A stretch of DNA of 64,000 nt. Source: Candidatus Zhuqueibacterota bacterium (GTDB taxonomy: Bacteria; Zhuqueibacterota; Zhuqueibacteria; Oceanimicrobiales; Oceanimicrobiaceae). Both the position numbers and the translations under genes were made by a program. Positions 25,796 through 35,901 of the stretch are shown here, piece after piece. The notes under the pieces were generated by a model. That model was not told the origin of the DNA, made no database searches, and saw only the letters and a program-made list of their open reading frames with translations. Positions within the stretch are counted from its first letter, which is position 1; each line of letters begins with the position of its first letter. The stretch spans positions 1-64,000 of the forward strand of contig JAJDAG010000134.1 in the NCBI GenBank assembly GCA_029262005.1, read 5' to 3'.

Positions 25796-27244
25796 ATGAT
25801 AGGGGGGATTCGCTTTTTACTCAATGATAGCGATGTTCTTACCGATGTTGCCCCCGGCACACTCGCGCTTGATTTTCTGAGGCGTGACAAACGTTTGGTT
25901 GGCACAAAAGAAGGATGTAAAGAGGGGGATTGCGGCGCCTGTGTTGTGCTTGTTGGCGAGTTGTTCGCAGGAGGGGTTGAATACCACCCGGTCACATCCT
26001 GTCTTTTACCGCTTGGTGAGTTGCACGGTAAACATCTGGTGACAATTGAGGGTCTCAACAGGCACGCGCTTTCACCGGTTCAGCAAGCGATTGTCGATAC
26101 GGGTGGCAGCCAATGTGGATTTTGCACACCCGGTATTGTGATGTCTCTGACCGGTTTTTTACTCGATCCTGAGACTCGAAAGGATGCGCGTGGTTGCAAA
26201 AATGCTCTGGGTGGAAACTTGTGCCGCTGCACAGGTTATGCTTCCTTAATACGTGCCGGCCGGCAGGTGCTGCAAAAGATTGGCGGCAACAACATTTTCA
26301 CCAACGAATTTTCAGAAAATGCAACTGTGCAAATGCTCATCGAGCAGCAAGTTCTCCCTGCCTATTTTCAATCTATTCCCGCACGGTTAAAAAATATCCC
26401 TGCAAAAGTACAAAGACGTGACAGAGCCACGCCATACTGCCTTGTGGCCGGTGGCACCGATCTTTATGTGCAAAAGGGTGATGCGCTAGCCAATTTAAAT
26501 GTTCATTTATTGAGCCGGCAGTCCGGCCTGAAGCAAATAAAGCTGAGTGAAAAGCGCGTCCACATTGGCCCTTTGACAACATTCGAAGCCTTTGCCCGCC
26601 ACCCTATTATCAATCAGAGCATCCCGGATATTCAGAAATACAGTCATTATAATGCCTCATGGCAAGTTCGTAATCGTGCTACTATTGGTGGCAATATCAT
26701 CAATGCATCTCCCATCGGTGATATGACGGCGTTGCTGTTGGCGCTTGAAAGCGATCTGGTTTTTCGTGCAGGTCGAAAACAACGCACTGTTGCTTTGAAA
26801 TCGTTTTTCACCGGATATAAGTTATTTGACAAAGCAGCCGATGAGATTTTGACCGATGTCATTTTTCCGGTACCTGACGCAGGTTCAAAAATCAACTTTG
26901 AAAAAGTTTCGAAACGCCAAACTCTGGACATCGCTACGGTCAATAGCGGCATTAAAATTGTTGCAGACGGCGCTTTGATTCGAAAGGTAGAATTAAGCAT
27001 GGGTGGGGTAGCCCCGATTCCACTTTTCTTGAAAAAGACCTGTGACTTTTTGCGCAATAAACGCGTTATGCCAGAGTATATTTTACAAGCTAACGATATT
27101 GCTCAATCAGAGATTTCACCCATTAGCGATGTACGTGGGTCCTCTGAATACAAACGGCTGCTCGTCCGGCAGTTGCTCATTGCCCATTTCACTAAGTTGT
27201 TCCCGGAACTAATTCAAGTGAGGGCATTTTATGAAGCACATTGA
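25796..27244 (+). CDS. xdhA: Xanthine dehydrogenase, iron-sulfur/FAD subunit
   Basis: The protein has 482 residues. Residues 1-160 hold two [2Fe-2S] clusters: Cys 41, 46, 49 and 69 of the plant-ferredoxin type (GCKEGDCGACVV), and Cys 107, 110, 143 and 145 (QCGFCTPG; NLCRCTGY). Residues about 195-375 are the FAD-binding domain (CLVAGGTDLYVQ; RNRATIGGNIINASPIGD), and a CO-dehydrogenase-flavoprotein C-terminal domain follows. The ATG is preceded by CAGGAG. The gene overlaps xdhB by 14 bp. Naming follows the Rhodobacter capsulatus scheme (XdhA small, XdhB large). Function: oxidation of hypoxanthine/xanthine in purine breakdown. Other substrates of this superfamily cannot be excluded from the small subunit alone. 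Confidence 0.93.
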   Translation: MIGGIRFLLNDSDVLTDVAPGTLALDFLRRDKRLVGTKEGCKEGDCGACVVLVGELFAGGVEYHPVTSCLLPLGELHGKHLVTIEGLNRHALSPVQQAIVDTGGSQCGFCTPGIVMSLTGFLLDPETRKDARGCKNALGGNLCRCTGYASLIRAGRQVLQKIGGNNIFTNEFSENATVQMLIEQQVLPAYFQSIPARLKNIPAKVQRRDRATPYCLVAGGTDLYVQKGDALANLNVHLLSRQSGLKQIKLSEKRVHIGPLTTFEAFARHPIINQSIPDIQKYSHYNASWQVRNRATIGGNIINASPIGDMTALLLALESDLVFRAGRKQRTVALKSFFTGYKLFDKAADEILTDVIFPVPDAGSKINFEKVSKRQTLDIATVNSGIKIVADGALIRKVELSMGGVAPIPLFLKKTCDFLRNKRVMPEYILQANDIAQSEISPISDVRGSSEYKRLLVRQLLIAHFTKLFPELIQVRAFYEAH

Positions 27245-29516
27245 TGCGGCAGCTCACACCCGGGGCGAGTCGCAGTATGTTGATGACAGTCCGCAACCTC
27301 TGGGTTTGTTGCACGTGGCGGTTTTGGGCTCACCTCTGGCCCATGGGAAAATTCTGTCCATCGAAATAGAAGATGCTTTGCAATGCGATGGTGTTATCAC
27401 AATTGTACTTGCCGGAGACATTCCCGGGGAAAACCAAATCGGTGCGATTATTCCGGATGAGCACTTGCTCGCGGAAAAAGAGGTTTTTTATGTAGGTGAA
27501 CCCGTTGCCATTGTTGTGGCAGAAAATTTTGCGCAAGCGCTGCAGGCTAAAAATAAGATCCAGGTTCAAATTGAGGAATTGTCGGCCGTAACCGATCCGA
27601 GGGCGGCTTTCGCAAACGGCCAAATTATCGGTACACCGCGGACGTTTGTTTTTGGTGATGTGGAAAACGCCTGGAAGCAGTGTGACCTAATCGTAGAAGG
27701 CCGGTGTGATATGGGCGGCCAGGAACATGTCTATTTAGAAACGCAACGGGCCCGGGCTGTGCCTTTGGAAAATGGTGCAATGCGGCTGTATGCGTCGACC
27801 CAAAGTCCTTATGCCGTGCAGCGAACGGTTGCCGGTATCCTTGGGCTGCCGCACCACAAAATTGAAGTTGATGTAAAGCGACTCGGTGGCGGTTTTGGCG
27901 GTAAGGAAGATCAAGCCACGGCCTGGTCATGCCTGGCCGCGCTGGCCGCGTGGAAAACAGGTAAGCCGGTTGAACTGGTTCTGCCGCGACATGAGGACAT
28001 GGTGATGACCGGCAAACGCCACCCGTACTCTTCCGACTTTAAAATTGGTTTGAGTGCACAAGGAAAAATTTTGGCTTACGATGTTAAGCATTATCAAAAC
28101 TCGGGCGCTGCAGCCGATCTTTCCACCGCTGTTTTGGAGCGCACTCTGTTTCACAGCACAAATGCCTATTTTATTCCAAACACCCGTATCTTTGGCGCCT
28201 GCTGCCGAACCAATTTGCCGCCTAACACAGCATTCCGTGGTTTTGGCGGACCGCAAGGCATGTTCGTTATGGAAAGCGCCATTGCCAAAGCAGCGGAGCA
28301 ATTAAACATCCAGCGTGAGGAAATTCAGAGACGAAATTTGCTGTGCGAAAATGATATTTTTCCATATGGTCAACATGCCCATGAGGCACGGGCAGAAAAG
28401 ACCTGGGCTGAAGCGGAGAACTCTTTTGCGCTTCCCGGCTTGAAGGAACGCGTTGCTCAATTCAATCAAAATAATTTTGAGAAAAAGAAGGGTTACGCTG
28501 TGATGCCGATTTGTTTTGGCATTTCATTCACAACCCATTTTCTTAATCAGGCCGGCGCTTTGGTACATGTTTATACGGATGGCAGTGTCAGTGTTTCTAC
28601 CGGTGGTGTTGAAATGGGGCAAGGGTTTAGCACCAACATTACCAGGATAGCGGCAAAGGCATTCGGCATTAACCAGGTTCGGGTCAAAGTTGAAAGCGCC
28701 AACACAACGCGTGTCGCTAATATGTCGCCCAGTGCTGCCAGCGCAACCACAGATTTAAACGGCAACGCCACTATCAATGCGGTCACTGAAATTGTCGACC
28801 GGCTTAAATCATTAGCAGTTTCTGAACTTGGATTGGGGCAAAAAGAAAAGCTTTCCCTTAAAAAGGAACGTTTGTTTTATGCAGGCAAGGACACCGGGTG
28901 GGACTGGAAAAAATTGGTGCAAACGGCTTACTTGAATCGTGTAGATTTATCGGCCCATGGGTTTTATGCAACCCCGGGTATTTGCTTTGACAAACAGAAA
29001 GAGAAGGGGCATCCTTTCGCCTACCATGTTTATGGAACCGCCCTGCTTGAAGTTACGGTGGACTGTTTGCGCGGTACTTATAACATTGATTCCACAAAAA
29101 TTGTGCACGACTTGGGACGCCCGCTCAATGAACTCATCGACCGGGGACAGGTTGAAGGAGCGCTCGCCCAGGGTCTTGGCTGGATGACGCTTGAAGAGTT
29201 GATTTTTGACAAGAGGGGCCATTTTCTCTCGAACTCGCTGGCGACTTATAAGGTGCCGGACGTATTTTTTATGCCGGATGACCTGGAAATCAACTTTTTA
29301 CAAACTGCACCTGGGGCCTCAGGGCCTTATGGCGCAAAAGCGGTGGGAGAACCTCCGTTTATGTATGGCATCGGCCTGTTTTTTGCAATTCGGCATGCCA
29401 TGCGTGCCTTTAACCCGAAGGCTGACTTACCCTTCAATTCGCCGCTGACACCCGAGAAAGTATTGCTACAGTTGCATCCGCAATGGGGCATAGATGCTGA
29501 GAACAGAAGGCGGTGA
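27231..29516 (+). CDS. xdhB: Xanthine dehydrogenase, molybdenum-binding subunit
   Basis: The protein has 761 residues. Motifs in order: GGGFGGKEDQA (the Glu that contacts the purine in xanthine dehydrogenases), TAFRGFGGPQG (with the substrate-orienting Arg), GVEMGQGFST (molybdopterin contact) and GAKAVGEPPF (catalytic Glu). The Glu/Arg pair argues for a purine substrate rather than an aldehyde. It overlaps xdhA by 14 bp, so the two are translationally coupled. No xdhC-type maturation gene is visible nearby, so cofactor insertion must be encoded elsewhere. Confidence 0.94.
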   Translation: MKHIDAAAHTRGESQYVDDSPQPLGLLHVAVLGSPLAHGKILSIEIEDALQCDGVITIVLAGDIPGENQIGAIIPDEHLLAEKEVFYVGEPVAIVVAENFAQALQAKNKIQVQIEELSAVTDPRAAFANGQIIGTPRTFVFGDVENAWKQCDLIVEGRCDMGGQEHVYLETQRARAVPLENGAMRLYASTQSPYAVQRTVAGILGLPHHKIEVDVKRLGGGFGGKEDQATAWSCLAALAAWKTGKPVELVLPRHEDMVMTGKRHPYSSDFKIGLSAQGKILAYDVKHYQNSGAAADLSTAVLERTLFHSTNAYFIPNTRIFGACCRTNLPPNTAFRGFGGPQGMFVMESAIAKAAEQLNIQREEIQRRNLLCENDIFPYGQHAHEARAEKTWAEAENSFALPGLKERVAQFNQNNFEKKKGYAVMPICFGISFTTHFLNQAGALVHVYTDGSVSVSTGGVEMGQGFSTNITRIAAKAFGINQVRVKVESANTTRVANMSPSAASATTDLNGNATINAVTEIVDRLKSLAVSELGLGQKEKLSLKKERLFYAGKDTGWDWKKLVQTAYLNRVDLSAHGFYATPGICFDKQKEKGHPFAYHVYGTALLEVTVDCLRGTYNIDSTKIVHDLGRPLNELIDRGQVEGALAQGLGWMTLEELIFDKRGHFLSNSLATYKVPDVFFMPDDLEINFLQTAPGASGPYGAKAVGEPPFMYGIGLFFAIRHAMRAFNPKADLPFNSPLTPEKVLLQLHPQWGIDAENRRR

Positions 29517-29680
29517 AATGGTCATATTTAAGCCTGGTTTCTTTCTTTTTTTGCAGTCATTTTACTTGCTTGGTAGAGCAAAATTTATTATAATTATTGA
29601 CTGACTTCATGGCAATCCATAGCAGCCTGAATGCTGCGAATACCATACTCTTAAAATAAAATATAGTGGAGACGTACCAA

Positions 29681-30739
29681 ATGGCCGAGTATAAGCATGT
29701 CACAGACCTTCTAAGCAAAGAAGATCAAGCCCTTCTTGAACATAAAAGCAACACAATTCCGAAAGAGCAACTTCACATTCCCGGCCCCGATTTTGTCGAT
29801 CGGGTTTACTCGCTTTCGGATCGGTCCAATCAGGTTCTGAGAAGTATCCAGAGCACCTTTGATCATGGCAGGCTTGCCGGCACAGGCTATGTTTCCATTC
29901 TACCCGTGGATCAGGGAATTGAGCACTCAGGTGGTGCTTCGTTTGCACCAAATCCAATTTATTTTGATCCTGAAAATATTGTAAAATTGGCGCTTGAAGG
30001 GGGCTGCAACGCGGTTGCTTCAACGCTTGGTGTGCTTGGGCTTGTGTCGAGAAAATACGCCCACAAAATTCCCTTTATCGTTAAAATTAACCACAATGAC
30101 TTGCTGACCCATCCGGCGGTTTATGATCAAAACCTCTATGCCAGTGTTGAGCAGGCATATGATATGGGAGCAGTGGCAATTGGCGCGACAATTTATTTTG
30201 GTTCGCAGGAATCGCGCCGTCAGATTCTGGAGATATCAGAAGCCTTTGAGCGGGCGCATCAGTTGGGCATGTACACGGTGCTCTGGTGCTATTTAAGAAA
30301 TTCCGAGTTCAAGAAAGACGGCGTGGATTATCATGATGCTGCGGATTTGACGGGCCAGGCAAACCACATGGGGGTGACCATCCAGGCTGATATTGTCAAA
30401 CAAAAGCAGCCTATGTGCAACGGTGGTTTCACAGCCATCAATTTTGGCAAAACGCATCCGCTGGTTTACGAACAATTGTCGTCTGATAATCCCATCGATT
30501 TATGCCGCTATCAAGTTGCCAATTGTTACATGGGCCGTATCGGTCTGCTGAACTCCGGTGGCGCTTCGGGTGAAAATGATATTCAGCAGGCCGTCAGGAC
30601 TGCCGTGATCAACAAACGTGCCGGTGGTGTGGGTATCATTTCCGGTCGGAAGGCTTTTCAGAAGCCGATGAAGGACGGCATTGAACTGCTCAATGCCATT
30701 CAGGATGTTTTTTTGAGTGAAGATGTGACCATCGCCTAG
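29681..30739 (+). CDS. fbaB: Class I fructose-bisphosphate aldolase (FbaB type)
   Basis: The protein has 352 residues; [11 protein letters not shown] at 29681 follows GTGGAGACG and is preferred to the GTG at 29666. It matches the archaeal-type/DhnA class I aldolase family: [17 protein letters not shown], then FIVKINHND, and a Schiff-base-type region before [10 protein letters not shown]. Function: reversible cleavage of fructose 1,6-bisphosphate in glycolysis and gluconeogenesis, by a metal-independent Lys Schiff base. It is followed by a strong terminator at 30765-30810, so it is probably transcribed alone. Confidence 0.94.
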   Translation: MAEYKHVTDLLSKEDQALLEHKSNTIPKEQLHIPGPDFVDRVYSLSDRSNQVLRSIQSTFDHGRLAGTGYVSILPVDQGIEHSGGASFAPNPIYFDPENIVKLALEGGCNAVASTLGVLGLVSRKYAHKIPFIVKINHNDLLTHPAVYDQNLYASVEQAYDMGAVAIGATIYFGSQESRRQILEISEAFERAHQLGMYTVLWCYLRNSEFKKDGVDYHDAADLTGQANHMGVTIQADIVKQKQPMCNGGFTAINFGKTHPLVYEQLSSDNPIDLCRYQVANCYMGRIGLLNSGGASGENDIQQAVRTAVINKRAGGVGIISGRKAFQKPMKDGIELLNAIQDVFLSEDVTIA

Positions 30740-30764
30740 TTGGGTTTTATAATTTAAAAATGTG

Positions 30765-30810
30765 CAAAGGGCTGTTCTTGTGTGGTGTTTGAACGGCCCT
30801 TTGTTATTTG
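30765..30810 (+). terminator. Rho-independent terminator after fbaB
   Basis: Arms 30765-30777 (CAAAGGGCTGTTC) and 30791-30803 (GAACGGCCCTTTG) pair over 13 bp with one G-U, around a 13-nt loop, and are followed by TTATTTG. It lies 25 bp after the fbaB stop and before the next gene's start. Confidence 0.8.
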
Positions 30811-30839
30811 TGTTCATGAACTTGAAAAAGCGGGTCCCT

Positions 30840-31976
30840 ATGCAAAAAGAGAATGAACAAAAAAGGCAAATTCTGTACGCAAAAAAGTTCAGCCGGAATT
30901 ACATGCTGCTAATACTCTTGTTAGTCGCAGTTGTTTTTTTTAATGTTATAAGTATTTTTTTTATTCCTATTTTGCTGGCAGCCGTTTTTACATCGTTGTT
31001 CTACCCGCTTTACGAACGTTTGCTCGCATTAACTCGTGGCAGGGAAGCATTAAGCTCTATCATTTGTTGTGTCATTTTATTGATAGGTTTGATTGTTCCG
31101 ATTTATTCAGTGGCGCACCTGGTTTCGGTGGAGGGTGTTAGTTTGTTCAGGTCAGCGGTGCCACTAGTCCAGGAAATTTTTCAGAAGGGAGATGAAGGTA
31201 TTCTGGGGGCCATTAAGAATTATCCGCTTATTCGTGCGGTGGATTTTGCCAAGATAGACTGGCAGTCATCCCTTCAGGATATCGTTAAGAATCTTGGACA
31301 AATACTCACGACCGTCATCAACAAGACTTCAAAAGGCACATTTCATGTAGTCACCGATTTGTTTGTCACACTTTTTACAATGTTCTATTTCTTCCGCGAT
31401 GGCGAGCAATTGACCAAGCGCATAAAATATTTGAGTCCGCTTGATGATGTTTATGAAGAGGGACTCATACACCGCTTTGCCTCCGTGTCGCGAGCAACGA
31501 TTAAAGGCACGCTGCTCATTGGCCTTGCTCAGGGTTCGGTGGGTGCCCTTGTTATGTGGATTTGCGGCATAGAGTCCGCTATTCTCTGGGGTGTCGTGAT
31601 GGTCATTCTATCGGTCATCCCACTGGTCGGGGCATGGTTGGTGCTTTACCCCGCCGCAATCGTGCAGCTGGCTTTGGGCAATGTCTGGCAGGGGGTAACG
31701 ATCATTGCTGTTTCAATTATTGTTATCAGTAATATCGATAATTTGTTGCGGCCCCGGCTGGTCGGGCGTGATGCCGGTATGCATGATTTGATCATCTTTT
31801 TTTCAACTCTGGGAGGTATCGGCGTTTTTGGCATTATGGGGTTTATCATCGGCCCGGTCATTGCCGTATTTTTTCTGACGATGTTGGAAATTTACAGCGT
31901 TGAGTTTAAATCCACCCTGGATCTGGCACAAAATGCAGATTTGAGTGCAGAGGACAAAAAAAGTTTTGAACCGTGA
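30840..31976 (+). CDS. AI-2E family transporter (PerM/YdiK-like permease)
   Basis: The protein has about 378 residues. The start is uncertain: ATG at 30840 (MQKENEQKRQ) or 30816 (MNLKKRVP); earlier in-frame starts would lie inside the fbaB terminator. It shows about eight helices in the family's arrangement: an N-terminal pair (LLILLLVAVVFFNVISIFFIP), a long middle loop, TLLIGLAQGSVGALVMWICG, then ILSVIPLVGAWLVLYPAA and a closing GIMGFIIGPVIAVFFLTML. The GRDAGMHDLIIFFSTLGG segment is typical. Family knowledge: members export small molecules or act as Na+/H+ antiporters. The substrate cannot be told from sequence. Confidence 0.92.
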   Translation: MQKENEQKRQILYAKKFSRNYMLLILLLVAVVFFNVISIFFIPILLAAVFTSLFYPLYERLLALTRGREALSSIICCVILLIGLIVPIYSVAHLVSVEGVSLFRSAVPLVQEIFQKGDEGILGAIKNYPLIRAVDFAKIDWQSSLQDIVKNLGQILTTVINKTSKGTFHVVTDLFVTLFTMFYFFRDGEQLTKRIKYLSPLDDVYEEGLIHRFASVSRATIKGTLLIGLAQGSVGALVMWICGIESAILWGVVMVILSVIPLVGAWLVLYPAAIVQLALGNVWQGVTIIAVSIIVISNIDNLLRPRLVGRDAGMHDLIIFFSTLGGIGVFGIMGFIIGPVIAVFFLTMLEIYSVEFKSTLDLAQNADLSAEDKKSFEP

Positions 31977-32059
31977 CAGGCAGCGATTCAGCCCTTCCAT
32001 TTATCGATTTTTGAGGATATGCTTGCCGGAAGTTTCTAACGCGACCCAACTGAAATGCG

Positions 32060-34087
32060 TTATGTTTGAGTCGTTTTTTTTATTGCGGTTTTTTGTTTAA
32101 GAACTCTGTGAATTGCTTTTGCCAGTAAGTTGGGCACGATCGGTTTATGAATAAATTCATCCACACCAAGTTTTTGTGCTTCCTGCACGCGTTTAGACTG
32201 TGGGTAGCCAGACATAACGATGGCTTTCTGGCTCGGGTTAATTTTCAGAATTTGCCTGAAGGTTTCGGTGCCATCAATTCCACCCATTTTCATATCCAGA
32301 ATAATCAGTTCTTGCGGTTGCTGTTGAAGGAGTTCTACGCCCTCCTCTCCTCCTGGCACGGAAGTCACCCGATATCCCAGCCGTTTCAGCAGTTGTTCGG
32401 CCACTCGGCGCTGAACAGGGTCGTCGTCGATTATGAGTAGCTTTTCTCCAATGCCGGAAGGGACTTCACTGCTGGGCGTCTCACGACTCACCTTCGTTTT
32501 GAAAACCGGGAAATAGAGAGAAAATCGGGAGCCCTGTCCTGGTGTGCTGTCCACAAAAATATGACCTTCGTGGTCTTCGACAATTCCGTGAACAATGCTC
32601 AGTCCTAGTCCTGAGCCGCGCATATTATCCATTTTTTTTGTCGAGAAAAAAGGGTCGTAGATTTTTTTTTGTATTGCCGAAGAGATACCTGGCCCGGTGT
32701 CTGCAATTTCGAGCTTCACGTATTCCCCTTTGGGCGTGGTTTCCCGGAGTCCACTTTTTAAGTCAAGGGAAACATTTTTTGTGCTGATTTGCAAGATCCC
32801 AACGTTTTGCATGGCCTCAACGGCATTTTGGACAAGGTTGGTGAGTGCTCTGGTTAGCTGAGCTGTACCCCCTTTAATTCGCGAGATTTCCGGGGAGAGA
32901 AAGGTTTTTATTTTAACGCCTTTGGGAAAGGCCTTCAAATTTGGCAGCTCTCGAATGAGTTCATTCAGGTCTATTGCCTCCATTCTATAATGGCCCCGCC
33001 TGCCCAGTGACAATAATTGTTGATTGATTTCTGCAATTCTGGAGGCAGCGGTTTCCATGTCGTGGATTAACTCTAGTGACTTGTGACCAGCCGGTAGATC
33101 GCTTCGTAAAAGAGTTGGATAAGCTGTGAGGGGTGCAAGAAGACTATTAAAGTCGTGTGCAATTTGTCCGGCAATTTGTCCTGCGGTTTCCAGGCGCTCT
33201 GCCTGGGCCAGTTTCTGGTGCAATTCTTTCTGTTCGGTAATATCTCTGATAATGACCTGGCCTGCATTTTGACCATCGTAAATAATCTGGCTGGCAAGGA
33301 CTTCAACTTCTTTTACTTTGCCGTCAAGGCCAAAAATTGTTTGTTCGAAAACAAAAGCGCCCTTGCCTTTGCGAGCGGCTTCACGTATATTTTTTTTGAA
33401 CGCGTCTCTGTTTTTCTTTTTTATGAAGGCATAAATGTACTTGCCAATGACGTTCTTGCCTGTTACAGCGCCAAGCATTTTTAAGCCGGCATCATTAATA
33501 TAGACTATTCTGTACCGAATCTGTACGACTACAGGTAAAGGAGAAAAGTCGGTTAACAGCCGATAGCGCTCTTCACTCTGTCTGAGTTCGTGCTCAATCT
33601 GAAACTTTTCAGTGACATCACGGGCAATGCCGCGTACAGCAGAGAATTTCCCATCTTTTTTTACTGTGGCGTTGCTGTATTCAAATATGCGTGGTTCGTT
33701 GTTTTTGCAGCGCAGTGTTATTTGACCTTTGAATTCTTCTTTTTCCTCAATTTTGTTTAAATAGAGTAATAGATCTTCCTGATCTTCAGGCAAGAGGAGT
33801 TTACGCAGTGATTGATTTATTATTTCATGCGGTTGGTAGCCCAAACAGCGGGTGATCGCGTTATTTACCTGCAAAACAATGCCTTCAGGCGAGTGCACAA
33901 AAACAATATCGGTGACGGTGTTGAAAAGTTCACTGTACTGTAGTTCGCTCTTGATTTTGTCTCGATGGGTGGTACGCAGTCGTCGTTGCAAAAACAATGT
34001 AGAAAAAATGATAATACCGACCATAATGACAATCGTTATGATTATAGCTGGTATCAACCAAATTAATTCTGCTTCGAGACCAGGCAT
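32060..34087 (-). CDS. Membrane-bound PAS hybrid sensor histidine kinase with receiver domain
   Basis: The protein has 675 residues; the ATG at 34087 is preceded by CCGGAGC. One membrane helix (about 10-33) is followed by two PAS domains (about 48-165 and 175-290) and a HisKA domain with QIAHDFNSLLAPLTAYPTLL, where His is the likely phosphorylation site. This H-box belongs to the HDFNN-type kinases. The ATPase domain has NLVQNAVEA, DTGPGIS, FFSTK and GSGLGLSIVHG. A receiver domain (about 555-670) has DDD, Asp in LIILDMKMGG and Lys in HKPI. There is no output domain, so the signal must leave through another regulator. It starts 25 bp inside the upstream 7-TM gene, which suggests that the two work together. 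Confidence 0.95.
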   Translation of the reverse strand: MPGLEAELIWLIPAIIITIVIMVGIIIFSTLFLQRRLRTTHRDKIKSELQYSELFNTVTDIVFVHSPEGIVLQVNNAITRCLGYQPHEIINQSLRKLLLPEDQEDLLLYLNKIEEKEEFKGQITLRCKNNEPRIFEYSNATVKKDGKFSAVRGIARDVTEKFQIEHELRQSEERYRLLTDFSPLPVVVQIRYRIVYINDAGLKMLGAVTGKNVIGKYIYAFIKKKNRDAFKKNIREAARKGKGAFVFEQTIFGLDGKVKEVEVLASQIIYDGQNAGQVIIRDITEQKELHQKLAQAERLETAGQIAGQIAHDFNSLLAPLTAYPTLLRSDLPAGHKSLELIHDMETAASRIAEINQQLLSLGRRGHYRMEAIDLNELIRELPNLKAFPKGVKIKTFLSPEISRIKGGTAQLTRALTNLVQNAVEAMQNVGILQISTKNVSLDLKSGLRETTPKGEYVKLEIADTGPGISSAIQKKIYDPFFSTKKMDNMRGSGLGLSIVHGIVEDHEGHIFVDSTPGQGSRFSLYFPVFKTKVSRETPSSEVPSGIGEKLLIIDDDPVQRRVAEQLLKRLGYRVTSVPGGEEGVELLQQQPQELIILDMKMGGIDGTETFRQILKINPSQKAIVMSGYPQSKRVQEAQKLGVDEFIHKPIVPNLLAKAIHRVLKQKTAIKKTTQT

Positions 34088-34689
34088 AAAAAAGCTCCGG
34101 TAAAACAAAAATGTTGCGTTATGCGAAAAATTGAATGTATTGGGAAGGTCTGAAATGTTTTTATAAACAGGGCCGTATATCCCAATGCCATGAGCATCGA
34201 TGCTACGCTGTAGTAAAGCAGTACCCCAATCAACACCCAGAATCGAGAGTGTATGTGTGCAGATTCAGTATTTTTCTGAATGAATTCCAGCAAGGCCATG
34301 GCTGCAAGAATGGTCAGCCATAAATAAGCAAGTGGGGCGGTGTAACTATCCCACTTATTCATATCTTCAATGGTAAATTTAGAAACGAGCCAGATCAGAC
34401 CGAATAGAATTGCAGCCAATTTGATGGTTTTCTTTTTTCCATCACTTGCTGCCCAGAAAAAAAAAGCAAGACTGTGTAAGGTAAATTCCAAAAGCGTAAA
34501 AAAATGCATAGCCCAAAGGTGAGCGAAATCGAGGTGACGCAGAGAAATAGTGAGAAAATCAAAAACGATTCCAAAGGCCAGATCAAGTACAATGAACTTT
34601 AATCCAGGATCCAGTCGGGTGCGGACATATAATGCAACTCCAAGAGGAAGAAGTGCTGTCAGGATGGCGGTTAGCGCAATCGGAGTCAT
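34063..34689 (-). CDS. Seven-helix membrane protein of unknown function coupled to a hybrid kinase
   Basis: The protein has 208 residues with seven predicted membrane helices (about 3-22, 30-48, 58-80, 88-104, 117-138, 149-172, 184-205). I do not recognise the family. Its stop lies inside the start of the PAS hybrid kinase (25 bp overlap), so the two are translationally coupled. Inference: the 7-TM protein may be the membrane sensor or transporter-like receptor feeding the kinase, which has only one helix and cytoplasmic PAS domains. The ribosome binding site is weak. Confidence 0.75.
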   Translation of the reverse strand: MTPIALTAILTALLPLGVALYVRTRLDPGLKFIVLDLAFGIVFDFLTISLRHLDFAHLWAMHFFTLLEFTLHSLAFFFWAASDGKKKTIKLAAILFGLIWLVSKFTIEDMNKWDSYTAPLAYLWLTILAAMALLEFIQKNTESAHIHSRFWVLIGVLLYYSVASMLMALGYTALFIKTFQTFPIHSIFRITQHFCFTGAFLCLVSKQN

Positions 34690-35207
34690 TTATTCAAGCC
34701 CTGGTAACGGGTGGGTTCGCTAGGCTTTGAGTGTCGGCTGGCAGTTAGTTACAGGCCCGGCTTGCCGGAAGCTCTGAATAGTAGAGCAGTTGCCGTGGAG
34801 GGTTGTAATTTAAATTTATTATTTACCCAAGCCGGCATTATAGTAAAATATGCACTTTCGCGTTTTAGCTGTAACAAAAGTGCTGTTCTCTGAGCCTGTA
34901 AAGAGACCCACTCACCGGAGTGAACAAGATACATTTTTTTCTTCGGATTCTCAAGCCAATAGTGAAAATGGCTGTAAAAAGTGTGACCCTAACGGTGAAT
35001 AGATCTGTGACGTGCAAAGCCATTGTCGTTACCACTACTCACAATACAAAGGCCTTGCACGCCGGAGTTCATATCGAAATAATCTTGCTGAAAGGCTGCG
35101 ATATGGCAACAGAGGTGGTAAATTGGTTTGCGATTCTCAAAATACAATCCTCAAGTAGTGAAGTTAAAGAGAAAGCCGCTATTGCTAACGTGCGGCAGTA
35201 TTTCAAC
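34690..35207. other. Intergenic, nothing recognised
   Basis: About 520 bp between two minus-strand genes. Short frames on both strands (for example a 108-codon frame at 34920-35246 on plus, reaching into the next gene) lack start signals and family resemblance. Confidence 0.5.
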
Positions 35208-35648
35208 TCAAAAGTTGACCGAGTAAGTCATTTGTGGTGTGTTTAAGACATTGGCCTTGCTGCAAAATGGTGGACACTCTCCTGATTTGTCTGCCAGGAG
35301 ACCATCGACAAGATCATCGCCTTGTTCATCAACACCCACAAGAATAATATGCCGGCTGCCATCGTCGTTCTCTCCAAAGTAATAGCGCAGCCCGGTTGTC
35401 CCTTCCTGCAGCAGAATTGCTGCAATGGCATCTTCGCCAAAATATCCACCAATGACTTCACCCGGTGCTATTTTCGCCTGATAATTGCGGGCCATGTTGC
35501 AAGCTTCCGCCAGGCTGATGCTGTGGTCTTGCTTGCCGTCAAATCTCATTTTTTGCAAACCCTGGGTGAGCAAATCGCCATAAGTTAAGGCAACGATAGC
35601 CAGACAAACCAGTGACATTGTTAGCATTAACATAATTTTCCTGGTCAT
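35208..35648 (-). CDS. Small exported protein of unknown function with CPPFC motif
   Basis: The protein has 146 residues. MTRKIMLMLTMSLVCLAIVA is an export signal or anchor; a textbook AAGAAGGAGG lies 6 bases before the ATG at 35648. The mature part is small and acidic (GENDDGSRHIILVGVDEQGD) and ends with GECPPFCSKANVLN. Similar C-terminal CPPxC-S-x-N segments occur in small exported Bacteroidota proteins of unknown role. The two Cys could form a disulfide or bind metal. No partner gene is evident. Confidence 0.85.
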   Translation of the reverse strand: MTRKIMLMLTMSLVCLAIVALTYGDLLTQGLQKMRFDGKQDHSISLAEACNMARNYQAKIAPGEVIGGYFGEDAIAAILLQEGTTGLRYYFGENDDGSRHIILVGVDEQGDDLVDGLLADKSGECPPFCSKANVLNTPQMTYSVNF

Positions 35649-35901
35649 GACGAACCTCCTTCTTGAGTTTGGTGACCAGTTTAGGTGGGGGAGCAAGTCG
35701 CATAAATACCTCTTCGGGTTGCTTGAAGAGAGCGTGTCTGTGGGGGCAGATATTCCTTATATATAGAGACGTGGTTAGTGGCCGGATTCTATCACGAAAA
35801 TTAAAATTAAAAAATATTTATGCTGTTGGGAAAAGAAAGTTGTTCCGGGAAAGGGTGAAGCTCATTGTGGAGCGGCTTTGCCGTGGTGCAATTTTTAGGC
35901 G

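Noticed and set aside
30762..30839. Upstream in-frame start of the AI-2E transporter
   Set aside because: The region is the fbaB terminator hairpin; start moved to 30840 (or 30816).
34920..35246. 108-codon plus-strand ORF
   Set aside because: No start signal, low-complexity product, and its end runs antisense into the small exported protein gene.
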